Assembly: GCA_945937975.1 (NCBI GenBank)
Contig: CAMEUD010000003.1
Span: 1 to 30,307, forward strand
Direction: 5' to 3'
DNA from: an uncultured Clostridia bacterium
GTDB taxonomy: Bacteria > Bacillota > Clostridia > Christensenellales > UBA1242
Length of the DNA: 30,307 nucleotides
The notes beneath the pieces are model-generated. The model was given only the letters and a program-made list of their open reading frames with translations, was not told the DNA's origin and made no database searches. The translations under genes and the position numbers were made by a program. Shown here one piece after another: positions 21,387-30,307 of the stretch (the first letter of the stretch is position 1; every line of letters begins with the position of its first letter).

Positions 21387-23204
21387 ATGAAAGACAAAGA
21401 AAAAACTTTTAGTATAAAACCATATCTAAAAAGACATAAATTTAGTATTTTTGCATATTCATTCTTGTTATTATTAAGCTCTTTGATAAATGTTGTATTG
21501 GCAATTATTCCTGCGCATTTATTAGTGGCAATAACTAAATCAAATTATAACCTTGCAATTAACTATACTTTAATTTTGGGTGGAGTATTTTTGGTGGGGG
21601 CAATAATAAATTTATTTTTGCCACAAATACATGCAAGAATATCGACAAATGTTGTAAATGAAATGAGAGTTGATATTGCACAACAAGCATTTAAAATTTC
21701 ATCAAGTTCATATTCAAATCATCAAACAAGCAATTTTTTGCAAAGAATAAACTCTGACCCACAAACTATTTTGAATAACTTGATAGGATTTATTAATTGC
21801 ATTAGCATTTTTGTAAATATTATTATTGTTTTTATTTATATGCTTACATTTAACATTTTTACTTCATTAATTTTGATTGTATATTTAGTTGTTTTGCAAG
21901 TTGTTTCATTTTACAGAAAAAACAATAGGATAAAAAATCAAAGGAAAGTAAACAGAGAAAATGAAAAAGTATCAAGTTTAATGAATGAAATCATTAGAAG
22001 TGAAAGAGATATAAAATCCTTAAACTTGGAGAAAAGATTAAAAGAAGTAACAAATGAAAGTTTAGATAATTATGGGAAATCAATAATGCAATTAAATAAA
22101 AGTGGAGCATTGTTTTCTTCACTTGATAAATTTGTTTTTTCAACTTTTATTACATTATTTTTGGTTATTGGAATAGTTCTTCTTGATAAAGGGTTTTTAA
22201 TTCTTGCAAACTTTTTAATATTGTATAACAATAGGTCGATTATAGAAAGGTTATCAAATTTAGTTTCAAATGTTGTTATTAATTATGCGGATATGAAACT
22301 TTCTTATGAAAGAATAGTTGAACTATATCAAGACAAAGAGTATGAACTTGAAAAATTTGGAACACTGCATATAGAAGATTTGGGTAGTGATATTGAGTTT
22401 AAAGATGTTTGTTTTTCATATAAGGAATATAAATATAATTCAAAAGAAGAACAAAAGAATAAGCGTAAACATAATAAAAAAGATAAAACAAACGATAATG
22501 TTTGTGAAAAAATAGAAGTTAGTAGAAAACAAATATTTGAAAATTTATCGTTTAAAATTGAACCAAACTCAACAGTTGCATTTGTTGGAAAATCTGGTTG
22601 CGGAAAAACAACTGCCTTAAACTTGATTTCTAAATTATATGTTCCAGATAGCGGGACTGTGTGTATAGGTGGAGTTGATATAAGTGCTATGGACAAAGAA
22701 ACATTAAGGTCATCAGTTTCACTTGTAAACCAATTCCCTTACATATTTGATATGACGATAAAAGAGAACTTGCTTCTTGCAAAGCCTGAAGCTAGTGATG
22801 AAGAAATAAATCAGGCATTAACAAATTCTGCGCTCGATGAATTTATTGCAACTTTACCACAAGGAATAAACACAAAAGTTGGTGAAAGTGGAATAAAACT
22901 TTCTGGTGGGCAAAAACAAAGATTGGCAATCGCAAGGGCTTTGCTAAAAAAATCAAAAGTAATAATTTTAGATGAAAGCACAAGCAGTCTTGACAACCTT
23001 GCTCAAAATAAAGTGAAAGAGAGTATTGATAGAATCAAAGGTAAAAGTACCATTATTATTGTTGCTCATAGATTGAGTACAATTAAAAATGCAGACAAAA
23101 TTTTCTTTATGGATAATGGTAAGATTATTGACACTGGAACATTTGATGAATTGATACAAAAAAATGAAAAATTTAATTTGATGTATAAAGTCGAAAATAT
23201 CTAA
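21387..23204 (+). CDS. ABC exporter half-transporter (fused permease and ATPase)
   Basis: A 605-aa type IV (type I exporter) ABC half-transporter that should work as a homodimer or with an unseen partner. The membrane domain has about six hydrophobic helices in residues 18-290 with the long cytoplasmic coupling helices. The ATPase has Walker A GKSGCGKTT (401-409), Q-loop NQFPY, signature LSGGQ (505-509), Walker B ILDES (D529, E530), D-loop SSLD and H-loop H561, all intact. Unusual is a Lys-rich insertion of about 35 residues (SKEEQKNKRKHNKKDKTNDN...) between FSYKEY of the A-loop region and IFENLSFKIEP. Start follows GTGGGAGAATTAAG. The substrate cannot be deduced; it stands alone before addB. 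Confidence 0.92.
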   Translation: MKDKEKTFSIKPYLKRHKFSIFAYSFLLLLSSLINVVLAIIPAHLLVAITKSNYNLAINYTLILGGVFLVGAIINLFLPQIHARISTNVVNEMRVDIAQQAFKISSSSYSNHQTSNFLQRINSDPQTILNNLIGFINCISIFVNIIIVFIYMLTFNIFTSLILIVYLVVLQVVSFYRKNNRIKNQRKVNRENEKVSSLMNEIIRSERDIKSLNLEKRLKEVTNESLDNYGKSIMQLNKSGALFSSLDKFVFSTFITLFLVIGIVLLDKGFLILANFLILYNNRSIIERLSNLVSNVVINYADMKLSYERIVELYQDKEYELEKFGTLHIEDLGSDIEFKDVCFSYKEYKYNSKEEQKNKRKHNKKDKTNDNVCEKIEVSRKQIFENLSFKIEPNSTVAFVGKSGCGKTTALNLISKLYVPDSGTVCIGGVDISAMDKETLRSSVSLVNQFPYIFDMTIKENLLLAKPEASDEEINQALTNSALDEFIATLPQGINTKVGESGIKLSGGQKQRLAIARALLKKSKVIILDESTSSLDNLAQNKVKESIDRIKGKSTIIIVAHRLSTIKNADKIFFMDNGKIIDTGTFDELIQKNEKFNLMYKVENI

Positions 23205-23230
23205 TGATTTATTTTTGGGTGTGTAAATCT

Positions 23231-23259
23231 TTTACATTTTTATCAAATTTTGCTATCAT
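23231..23259 (+). promoter_or_regulatory. addB promoter, probably giving a leaderless mRNA
   Basis: TTTACA (23231-23236), 17-bp spacer, TATCAT (23254-23259), then six bases to the addB ATG at 23266. There is no Shine-Dalgarno. Confidence 0.6.
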
Positions 23260-23265
23260 ATAAAT

Positions 23266-26200
23266 ATGATAAAAATAGTAACTGGTCAAAAATTAATTGA
23301 TATTTCAAAAAGTGTTATTTTTGAAATAAATGATAAAAAAGAAAATCTATCAAGCCAAAATATTATTGTTGTGCCTGATAGATTTTCTTTGCTCGCAGAA
23401 AAAATGGTATTTGATGTTTTGAATATAAAAAGTAGTTTTAATATTCGAGTTATGGGCATAACATCACTTGCAAAAGATATTATTTCAAAAGCAGGATTAA
23501 ATTGTGTTTACTTGACAAATGATGAATGTAAATTTTTGTTGTTTAGAGCATTGCAAAAATGTAAAGAAAATTTTTCTTGCTTTTCAAAAAACTTAAGTCA
23601 AGGTCTTTGCCAAAAAATTCAAAACATATTAAGTCTTATTCGTTCAAGTGATGTAAACTCAAATATGTTAAAATTGGCGGGGGAAAGTGCAAGTGTTAGC
23701 ACACAAAAAAAATTACAAGACTTGTCAATGATAAATGATGAATATAACGAACTTTTAAATGGTAGACTTGATGGAACTAATACACTCAAATTATTTACTT
23801 CAATAATTGAACAAACAGAAAGTATAAAAAATACAAACTTTTATTTTTGTGGCTTTGATGCTTTTACAAAACAAGGTTACGAAATTTTGAGAAATATTTT
23901 TAAAACAGCAAATAATGTTGTTGTTGGTTGTTTTTATCCAAACCACAATAAAAACAATATGATATTTGACAAAGAAATGTTTAACAATATAACAGATATT
24001 TTAAAGGAAGAAAAACTTGAATATATTGTGCAAGAAAGTCATCAAGTTTTAAGTATCCCACAAAAAGCATTGTTTGATAATGTTTATGGTTTTGGTATAA
24101 AGCCTATGCAAGATTTTGGGTATGTTAATGTTTTGGAACTTGCTACAAAGCAAGATGAAATCAAAATCTGTGCTAACAAAATTGCAAGTTTAACAAAACT
24201 AAAAAAATGCAAATATAGTGATATTTCAATAATAACAACAAGTGATTATTTTGAAGATTTGAAAAATGTTTTTGATAAGTATCAAATATCATATTACATT
24301 GATATATCAAAACAATTTTATAGTACCGAAATTTGTAATTTCATAAGATTTGTTTTGGATTTAAAAAACGATAATTTAAGCAAAGAAAGTTTGTTAAATT
24401 TGCTCAATAATTCATTCGTAAATATTGATAAAAATTTAAAGGAAAATATACAAAATTATATTATTACAAATGAGATTGAATATAAAAAGACTGATAGACT
24501 TTTTGAAAATTTTGATATGCAAGAGTTTGGCGAAATAATCAAATCTACTCAAAAATTTAAAGATAAAGACAATATTAAAAATTATATAGGAAATGTTGAA
24601 AATATCTTTAAAAAATATGAAATTAAGTCAAAAATTGATAATTTGTGCGTCATTTTTGCAAAAAATAATGATTTATTTAACCAAAAACTTTATTCACAAG
24701 TTATTGATAAAATTGAAAAACTTAATAATGAACTTATTGACTGCATTGAAGATGAATTATCGTTTAATGAATTTTATGAGTTATATATTAGTGCATTAAA
24801 AGAAATAAAAATATCACAAGTACCATTAAGTTTGGATAGCGTTTTTGTTGGCGATGCAAGTTCAAGTTTCTTTGAAAAAACAAAGTATTATTTTATCTTG
24901 GGGGCAAACCAAGATGTTTTGCCAAAACCAACAAAAGATTTAGCATTGCTTAGTGATAATGAAATTGAAGAATTGGATAATGTTGTAAAAATTTCACCAA
25001 CATCAAAGATGATAAACAGAAGAACAAAATTCAAACTATTTGACTTGCTTTCATCAGCAGAAGAAAAACTATATGTTTTTTATCATTTGCAAAGTGATGA
25101 TGGGAAAAAGATTTTGTGCAGTCCTTTTGTTAATGACATTCTTACAATTTGTGGAGATAGCGTAAAAATCACTCAAAACGATATTTATGAAAAGTTTGAT
25201 TTATATGAAATAACAAAGACAATGTTTTCTTGTCCAAATGTTTTTGAAGCAATAAAAAATCTTAACAGTGAGAATCAAGATAGTGGACTAATTAAAAAAA
25301 GTTTGTTAAAACTTGGAGCAAAACTGGAATATCAAAAACAAAATAAAGAAAACATTTCAAATGGTGAAATGATGCTAAAAGCAGATGAAACAAAAGTAAG
25401 CCAAATTGAAAGTTATTATAGGTGTCCTTTTGAACATTTCGTAAAGTATGGTTTAAAATTGCAAGAACAAAAAACTGCGAATATTGAAGCATATGAATTT
25501 GGAAACTTTTTACATAAATTTGTAGATATATATGTGAGAGAAAATAAAAATTGTCTTAAAGATTTGTCGCAAGAAGAAATAGAGAATAAAGTGCTTTGCA
25601 TCATTGACAAACTTTTAAGTCTTAACGATTACAAAAAAATTGGTGAAGAAGAAAACATTGTTACACTTAATATGTTAAAGGGTGAAACAATAAGATTTGC
25701 AAAGTTTTTAACATATGAAGCAAAAAATTCTGACTTTAAACCAATAGAAACAGAGTATAAGTTTAATGATGAAAATGTTTATGTTTTACATCAGGACAAA
25801 AAATATAAAATTATTGGTGTTATTGATAGAATTGATAAGTGCGATGATTACTTTAGAATAATTGACTATAAAACAGGTTCAAACAGTAAGCAAAATTCAA
25901 GTTTAAAAAATGTTTACTATGGAACAAAAATTCAAGTTTATGTTTATCTTTATGCTGTTGAAAAAATAAAAGGACTAAAACCATTTGGTGCTTTTTACTT
26001 GCCAATAGTTCAAAGTTACAGTGATGCAAAATTAGAAAATGAAGATGACTATAAACTTCATGGATACTTTTTGGATAATGCTGCTCTTGTTGAAAAGGCA
26101 GATAAAACTTTTAATTTGGAAACAAAATCAAGTAGATTTTTGCAAGCAAAATATTCTTCAAAATCTGATGTGGATAATAAAAATTTTGTATATAGCAAAA

Positions 26201-26433
26201 ATTTAACAAAAGAAGAACTTGACAATATTACAAAATATTCGTTAGACATTGTAAAACAAGGAATAAAAGAAATAGTCAGTGGGAATATATTTGTTTCGCC
26301 TTTTGAAAATGAATGTCAAAATTGCAAATATAAATCAATTTGTGGCATTGATGTTTTGGCAACAGGAGAAAGGAAAGGTGTAAAAGTCGACAAAAATACA
26401 TTTGGTGAAGTGGAGAATAAAAATGGCAAATGA
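23266..26433 (+). CDS. addB: ATP-dependent nuclease subunit B (AddB/RexB)
   Basis: A 1055-aa subunit of the AddAB helicase-nuclease, which resects double-strand breaks for RecA and degrades foreign linear DNA. The N-terminal inactivated helicase-like part is seen in IIVVPDRFSLLAEKMVFD, IRVMGITSLAKDI and NFYFCGFDAFTKQGYEIL. The C-terminal nuclease has the iron-sulphur cysteines C720 (YYRCPFEHFVKYGL) and C1017, C1020, C1026 (CQNCKYKSIC), with nuclease residues in GNFLHKFVD, GVIDRID (D854) and RIIDYKTGS (D867, K869). The N terminus (MIKIVTGQKLIDISKS) lacks the GxxGxGKT Walker A found in Bacillus AddB, as in RexB proteins. It overlaps addA by 11 bases. Confidence 0.93.
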   Translation: MIKIVTGQKLIDISKSVIFEINDKKENLSSQNIIVVPDRFSLLAEKMVFDVLNIKSSFNIRVMGITSLAKDIISKAGLNCVYLTNDECKFLLFRALQKCKENFSCFSKNLSQGLCQKIQNILSLIRSSDVNSNMLKLAGESASVSTQKKLQDLSMINDEYNELLNGRLDGTNTLKLFTSIIEQTESIKNTNFYFCGFDAFTKQGYEILRNIFKTANNVVVGCFYPNHNKNNMIFDKEMFNNITDILKEEKLEYIVQESHQVLSIPQKALFDNVYGFGIKPMQDFGYVNVLELATKQDEIKICANKIASLTKLKKCKYSDISIITTSDYFEDLKNVFDKYQISYYIDISKQFYSTEICNFIRFVLDLKNDNLSKESLLNLLNNSFVNIDKNLKENIQNYIITNEIEYKKTDRLFENFDMQEFGEIIKSTQKFKDKDNIKNYIGNVENIFKKYEIKSKIDNLCVIFAKNNDLFNQKLYSQVIDKIEKLNNELIDCIEDELSFNEFYELYISALKEIKISQVPLSLDSVFVGDASSSFFEKTKYYFILGANQDVLPKPTKDLALLSDNEIEELDNVVKISPTSKMINRRTKFKLFDLLSSAEEKLYVFYHLQSDDGKKILCSPFVNDILTICGDSVKITQNDIYEKFDLYEITKTMFSCPNVFEAIKNLNSENQDSGLIKKSLLKLGAKLEYQKQNKENISNGEMMLKADETKVSQIESYYRCPFEHFVKYGLKLQEQKTANIEAYEFGNFLHKFVDIYVRENKNCLKDLSQEEIENKVLCIIDKLLSLNDYKKIGEEENIVTLNMLKGETIRFAKFLTYEAKNSDFKPIETEYKFNDENVYVLHQDKKYKIIGVIDRIDKCDDYFRIIDYKTGSNSKQNSSLKNVYYGTKIQVYVYLYAVEKIKGLKPFGAFYLPIVQSYSDAKLENEDDYKLHGYFLDNAALVEKADKTFNLETKSSRFLQAKYSSKSDVDNKNFVYSKNLTKEELDNITKYSLDIVKQGIKEIVSGNIFVSPFENECQNCKYKSICGIDVLATGERKGVKVDKNTFGEVENKNGK

Positions 26434-29400
26434 ACAATTTAAAATAATTGAAGAACAAGATGCTGTGTTAAAATCTCACGACAAAAATATTGCTATTTCT
26501 GCATCGGCAGGAAGTGGAAAAACTTCTGTTATGATTAGAAAAATTGTAAAACTAATTACAGAAGAAAATGTAAAAATTGAAGATATTTTGGTACTAACAT
26601 ACACCAATTCTGCATCAAGTGAGATGAAACAAAAACTTATAAACGCCATAACAAAGTCTGGCGAAGTTGAAATTCAAAAAGAGTTAGATAATATAGTAAA
26701 CAGCGACATTTCAACATTTGATAGTTTTTGTCAAAAACTTGTGAAAAAATATTTTTACTTATTAGACATAGACCCTGCTTTTAATATTTTGCAGGGAAGC
26801 GAAGAAACTTTAATTCGTAGCAAAGCAATAAAAAATGCAATAAAATCATATAAAAAATCAAATTTTGATGATTTTTCAATAATTTTTGATTTTTATGGCT
26901 CAAACCGAACAGATAAAAAGATAAAAGAAATTGTTTTAAAAATGAATGATTTTTGCAGGTCAATATTAAGTTATGTTGATTTTAAATCAAAAAGTTTAAG
27001 TCTTTTTGAACCACAAGATAATCCATTTGCAAGTCAAATTTTATTCGACAGCATAAAAGAACAAGTTAAAAATCAAGCCGACAAATTAAAAGATTTGTTC
27101 AACTTGTCAAAAAGTTTAGAATTTGAAAAGTATTGTATTTATATTAACTCTATTCTTGCAGGAATGGATTTGATAAACAATTCTAAAAATTTGGCAGAAA
27201 TGATTGATAATGCAAATTTAATTAAAATTGACAGAAGTCCACAAAAAGATAAAAGAGATGAATATTTGCTTGTAAAAATCAAATCTCAAAAAGAAAGATT
27301 TGATAATGTGGTAAACTCTATAAAAGAATTTCAAAGTGCTGAAGAATATAAAAAATCAATTTATGTTTGCAAAAAAACAACTTTAATTTTCTTTGACATT
27401 TACGAAAGATTTTTAAAAGAATATGAAAAAATAAAATCAGCAAAAAATCTTTTTGACTATAACGATGTTGAAAGATTGACTTTAAAACTTTTTGAGAACC
27501 CTGAAATTTTGCAAACAATAAAACAAAAATATAAACACATTTTTATTGATGAATTTCAAGATGCAAACAGAGTACAAGAAAAATTAATAAACCAACTTAG
27601 AAGTGAAAATAATTTATTTTTGGTTGGAGATTTAAAACAGGCAATTTATGGTTTTAGACAATCAAACGCAAAAATATTTGAAAATATAATAAATCAATTT
27701 GAAAATGATGACAAATCTGAATACCTGAAACTTAACTGTAATTTTAGAACAACTCATCAAATACTAAATTTTGTGAATAACATATTTAGTGTTATTATGA
27801 CTCAAAAAACAGCAAACCTTGACTATAAAGATAAATCAATGCTTAATGGGCAAGGAGATTTTGAAAAAGAAAAATATCCTTGCGTTGAACTTGACATATT
27901 ATTTAAGGACAAAGAAGAAAAAGGAACTGAAAGCAAGGTGTATAGTGTTCAAGAATTTCAAAATCAAGAAAGTGATGATGATATGGCTTCTGCAAATTTT
28001 GTTGCAGAAAGGATAACAAAATTATTAAATGAAGAAATATATGATATAAACACAAAATGCTATCGCAAAATTGAATATAAAGATATCGCAATACTTCTTC
28101 GTTCAAGGACAAAACAGCAGGCATACATTGAAGCATTTAACAATTTTAATATACCTGTGCTTGAAAATTCAAATGCAAATCTTGATGAAACTTTTGATGC
28201 AAGCGTTCTTATAAACTTAATAAAAGTCAGTCAAAATTTTAAAGATGATGTTTCGCTTGCAAGTGTTATGATGTCAAAATTATTTGATTTTTCTGCAAAT
28301 GAAATGCTTGATATTCGTAAAAATGTTGTGGGTAAACAAAACTTTTATGATTGTGTGCTTGAATATAGTAAAGATGATGAAATAAAAAGAAAAATTGATT
28401 ATATGACAGAACTTTTGCAGAAATTTGCTTACAATTCAACATATCAAAGTTTGATATTTGCATTAAATCAAATTTTGGAAGAAACAAATTATGAATACAA
28501 AATTCAAAATAGTTTTAACGGATTATCAAGAGCAAAAAATGTTAAAGATTTTGTAAATTCTTTCACAAATTCAAATTACAATTACTCAGTTACAGAATAT
28601 CTTAACTTTATAAGAGAAAATGTTAGAGAGCAAAAAGTTGTTGGAGCAATAACATCAAACAATGTTGTAAATATCACAACAATGCATTCAAGCAAAGGAC
28701 TTGAATGGCCAGTTGTTATAATTCCTGAACTTTCGGCATCATTTAATACAAATTCTCAAGAACCTGAAATAGTTTTAAACGAAGAAATTGGTGTTGGGCT
28801 GAAATATTATAATCAAGATTTAAGACAAAAAAGTAATAGTGTATTTTATAGTGTTGTAAAAACTTTTAACAAAATTGACAATATTAGCGAAAGATTACGA
28901 CTTTTGTATGTTGCTTTAACAAGACCAAAAAACAGACTAATTTTAATTGGACAAACAAATAAGTTGGAATATGAAAAATTTGAGAATGATTGGCAAATTA
29001 TGAATAGTAATAACTATCTAACACAAATTGTAAATTCACTATCAAATGAAGATATTTCAAAAATTAATGCAAAAGTTAGTTCATTTAATTTGATGAATTC
29101 AAAAGATTACACTTGCAATGTTATTGACCAAAAAGATTATCAAAGTATTAATGTTATTAATAATACTAATATACTAAATAAACAATATGAAGAAAAAGAA
29201 ATAAAAGATTTGGCAAATTATATTCAAACAGGATATTTCAATGATAAGGCGACATTTATTGCAGAGAAAAATTCTGTGTCGAGCATCCTAAAAGCAGATG
29301 ATGAATTTGCAAGCAAAAATTTTGAACCAAATAAATTATTGACAAGTGAAGATAAATATCAAGGCATACAAAAGAATGAACTTGGGAGTCTGTATCATAA

Positions 29401-29869
29401 GATTATGGAATTATACGACTTTAATGATGTTGTGAATATTCAAAACATAAAAACAATAATCAAAAAAATTAAAGAACAAAATATATTTAATGAGCAGACA
29501 ATAAACGCCTTAAACTTTGATATTGTGATAAAGAATTTAAAATTGTTAAAAGAATTATGCAAAGATAGTACAACACTAAAAGAACAAACATTTGTTATGC
29601 AAGTTCCATACAGCGAAATTGAAGACAGTGATATAAATGATAAAGTTCTTGTTCAAGGTGTGTGTGATTTAATTATTATAAAAAATAACAAAACAATACT
29701 TGTTGACTACAAGTTTTCAAATCTTAATGAAAGTAGTTTAATTAATAAATATTATAAACAATTATTACTATATAAAAAGGCGGCGACATACGCGCTTGGA
29801 AGGCAAATTGATGAGTGTTATATACTCAGTTTAAAGCCATGCGAACTAATAAAAGTTGATGTAAAATAG
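26423..29869 (+). CDS. addA: ATP-dependent helicase/nuclease subunit A (AddA)
   Basis: A 1148-aa UvrD-family 3'-5' helicase with a C-terminal RecB-like nuclease. Motif I is ASAGSGKTS (K33, T34); motif Ia is VLTYTNSASSEMKQKL; motif II is FIDEFQDAN; motif III is LVGDLKQAIYGFRQ; motif IV is LNCNFRTTHQIL; motif V is TTMHSSKGLEWPVVI; motif VI is LLYVALTRPKNRLIL. The nuclease residues are GSLYHKIMEL (H992), GVCDLII (D1082) and LVDYKFS (D1095, K1097). ATG 26423 is chosen because GTGGAG lies seven bases upstream inside addB; the earlier TTG in frame lacks support. Overlap with the addB end means coupled translation and equal subunit supply. Confidence 0.95.
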   Translation: MANEQFKIIEEQDAVLKSHDKNIAISASAGSGKTSVMIRKIVKLITEENVKIEDILVLTYTNSASSEMKQKLINAITKSGEVEIQKELDNIVNSDISTFDSFCQKLVKKYFYLLDIDPAFNILQGSEETLIRSKAIKNAIKSYKKSNFDDFSIIFDFYGSNRTDKKIKEIVLKMNDFCRSILSYVDFKSKSLSLFEPQDNPFASQILFDSIKEQVKNQADKLKDLFNLSKSLEFEKYCIYINSILAGMDLINNSKNLAEMIDNANLIKIDRSPQKDKRDEYLLVKIKSQKERFDNVVNSIKEFQSAEEYKKSIYVCKKTTLIFFDIYERFLKEYEKIKSAKNLFDYNDVERLTLKLFENPEILQTIKQKYKHIFIDEFQDANRVQEKLINQLRSENNLFLVGDLKQAIYGFRQSNAKIFENIINQFENDDKSEYLKLNCNFRTTHQILNFVNNIFSVIMTQKTANLDYKDKSMLNGQGDFEKEKYPCVELDILFKDKEEKGTESKVYSVQEFQNQESDDDMASANFVAERITKLLNEEIYDINTKCYRKIEYKDIAILLRSRTKQQAYIEAFNNFNIPVLENSNANLDETFDASVLINLIKVSQNFKDDVSLASVMMSKLFDFSANEMLDIRKNVVGKQNFYDCVLEYSKDDEIKRKIDYMTELLQKFAYNSTYQSLIFALNQILEETNYEYKIQNSFNGLSRAKNVKDFVNSFTNSNYNYSVTEYLNFIRENVREQKVVGAITSNNVVNITTMHSSKGLEWPVVIIPELSASFNTNSQEPEIVLNEEIGVGLKYYNQDLRQKSNSVFYSVVKTFNKIDNISERLRLLYVALTRPKNRLILIGQTNKLEYEKFENDWQIMNSNNYLTQIVNSLSNEDISKINAKVSSFNLMNSKDYTCNVIDQKDYQSINVINNTNILNKQYEEKEIKDLANYIQTGYFNDKATFIAEKNSVSSILKADDEFASKNFEPNKLLTSEDKYQGIQKNELGSLYHKIMELYDFNDVVNIQNIKTIIKKIKEQNIFNEQTINALNFDIVIKNLKLLKELCKDSTTLKEQTFVMQVPYSEIEDSDINDKVLVQGVCDLIIIKNNKTILVDYKFSNLNESSLINKYYKQLLLYKKAATYALGRQIDECYILSLKPCELIKVDVK

Positions 29870-29882
29870 CATCAACTTTTTT
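29851..29882 (+). terminator. Terminator overlapping the addA stop
   Basis: Stem AAAAGTTGATG (29851-29861) / CATCAACTTTT (29870-29880) with T run to 29882; the addA stop codon is in the loop. Confidence 0.85.
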
Positions 29883-29911
29883 GCTTAAAAAATAAATAAA
29901 AAATAATTCAC

Positions 29912-29976
29912 AAAAAAATATTTAAAAAAATATTAAAAAAATCAAAAAAAATATTTAAAAATATTAGTTAAAAAAA
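29912..29976 (+). promoter_or_regulatory. Phased A-tracts upstream of the last gene
   Basis: Six A-tracts of 5-8 bases (29912-29918, 29924-29930, 29935-29941, 29944-29951, 29957-29961, 29970-29976) are centred about 9.5-14 bases apart, near the helical repeat. Such DNA is intrinsically bent and often works as an UP element for the promoter immediately downstream. Confidence 0.6.
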
Positions 29977-29984
29977 TATTTATG

Positions 29985-29993
29985 TGTTATACT
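29985..29993 (+). promoter_or_regulatory. Extended -10 promoter of the last gene
   Basis: TGTTATACT, an extended -10 with TATACT at 29988-29993, 35 bases before ATG 30029. A weak -35 (TTAGTT, 29964-29969) stands 18 bp upstream inside the A-tract region. Confidence 0.6.
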
Positions 29994-30028
29994 ACACTCG
30001 AAAAATGTAATAAAAAGGGGACAAATTT

Positions 30029-30307
30029 ATGCTTTTAGGTGTCATTGATAACATTTGGGATTTCTTTTTAAAACTTACCCAAAATGGACTAACTAAAGAT
30101 TTATTATTCTACATAAGCCTTGGTTTTATCATATTTATGGTAATTTTCTTTATGGTAAAATCTCGTTATGCTTATGAAGGAAGACTTAACCGTAGCCTTG
30201 AAAAACTTAATCGTTGGCTATATAATCACGAACAAATTGATGAAAGTAATTTGGTTGAATTTAACAAATTAATTAAAACTTCGCCAAAATTATTAAGAGA
30301 TCACTGG
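30029..30307 (+). CDS. Unrecognised protein with one membrane helix, 5' part (runs off window)
   Basis: Ninety-three codons of an open frame that continues past the right edge. ATG 30029 follows AAAAAGGGGACAAATTT, a strong ribosome site. The protein begins MLLGVIDNIWDFFLKLTQNG, has a clear transmembrane helix at about 25-43 (LLFYISLGFIIFMVIFFMV), then a basic, helical cytoplasmic part (YAYEGRLNRSLEKLNRWLYNH, LVEFNKLIKTSPKLLRDHW). I cannot assign a family from this fragment; the strong promoter suggests good expression. Confidence 0.65.
   Translation, partial: MLLGVIDNIWDFFLKLTQNGLTKDLLFYISLGFIIFMVIFFMVKSRYAYEGRLNRSLEKLNRWLYNHEQIDESNLVEFNKLIKTSPKLLRDHW

Noticed and set aside
23266..29869. addB-addA region as a phage-defence island
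   Set aside because: AddAB is a housekeeping recombination nuclease and no restriction, abortive-infection or mobile genes surround it.
29884..29980. A-rich repeats before the last gene as a CRISPR or tandem repeat array
   Set aside because: The units are simple A-tracts with AT spacers and no conserved repeat longer than about ten bases; better explained as bent promoter DNA.
1..30307. Mycoplasma-type genetic code suggested by the very low GC
   Set aside because: UGA ends addB and the phosphopantetheinyl transferase gene, and Trp is encoded by TGG throughout.

Overview
The window is AT-rich DNA from a low-GC Gram-positive-type bacterium. Evidence for this is a SigH (Spo0H)-like sigma factor directly after an mrnC-rlmB pair, which is a conserved Firmicutes arrangement, together with AddA/AddB instead of RecBCD and strong purine-rich Shine-Dalgarno sites. 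UGA is used as a stop (end of addB, end of the phosphopantetheinyl transferase gene), so the code is standard and not the Mycoplasma code. A clostridial or related gut lineage is my inference; I cannot name the species.

Layout. (1) 1-3623: the 3' two thirds of uvrC, a surface-anchored SGNH hydrolase and a CaCA-type cation exchanger, all on +. (2) 3624-4016: the only long gene-free stretch. It holds seven exact DnaA boxes (TTATMCACA), 22-nt direct repeats and an AT-rich core: a candidate replication origin or DnaA-box cluster. (3) 4017-8110: metG-mrnC-rlmB-sigH-sfp-like operon, whose apparent promoter carries a DnaA box in its spacer. (4) 8196-11989: a beta-helix-like lipoprotein, then a small membrane protein, a processive family-2 glycosyltransferase and an HD-domain protein, ending at a bidirectional terminator shared with radC on -. 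(5) 12878-15008: two tandem DegV proteins and an HU protein. (6) 15056-18514, on -: a RelA/SpoT-like HD-TGS protein with no recognisable synthetase site, translationally coupled to an XRE regulator, and an unrecognised 302-aa protein. (7) 18633-21248: two divergent paralogous membrane proteins with near-identical promoters and similar terminators, then a protein with two Myb/SANT-like segments and a coiled coil. (8) 21387-29869: an ABC exporter half-transporter and the addB-addA recombination nuclease pair. (9) 29870-30307: phased A-tracts, a promoter and the start of an unrecognised membrane protein running off the window.

Regulatory themes. Three transcription units (first degV and both membrane paralogues) share a TTGACA-N17-TAAACT promoter. 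Three genes (radC, the 302-aa gene, addB) have a -10 element only 5-6 nt from the ATG and no Shine-Dalgarno, as expected for leaderless mRNAs. The XRE regulator has a 12-bp dyad that buries its own Shine-Dalgarno. No tRNA, rRNA, CRISPR array, IS element or prophage was seen. The most notable unexplained element is the DnaA-box-rich region next to metG.
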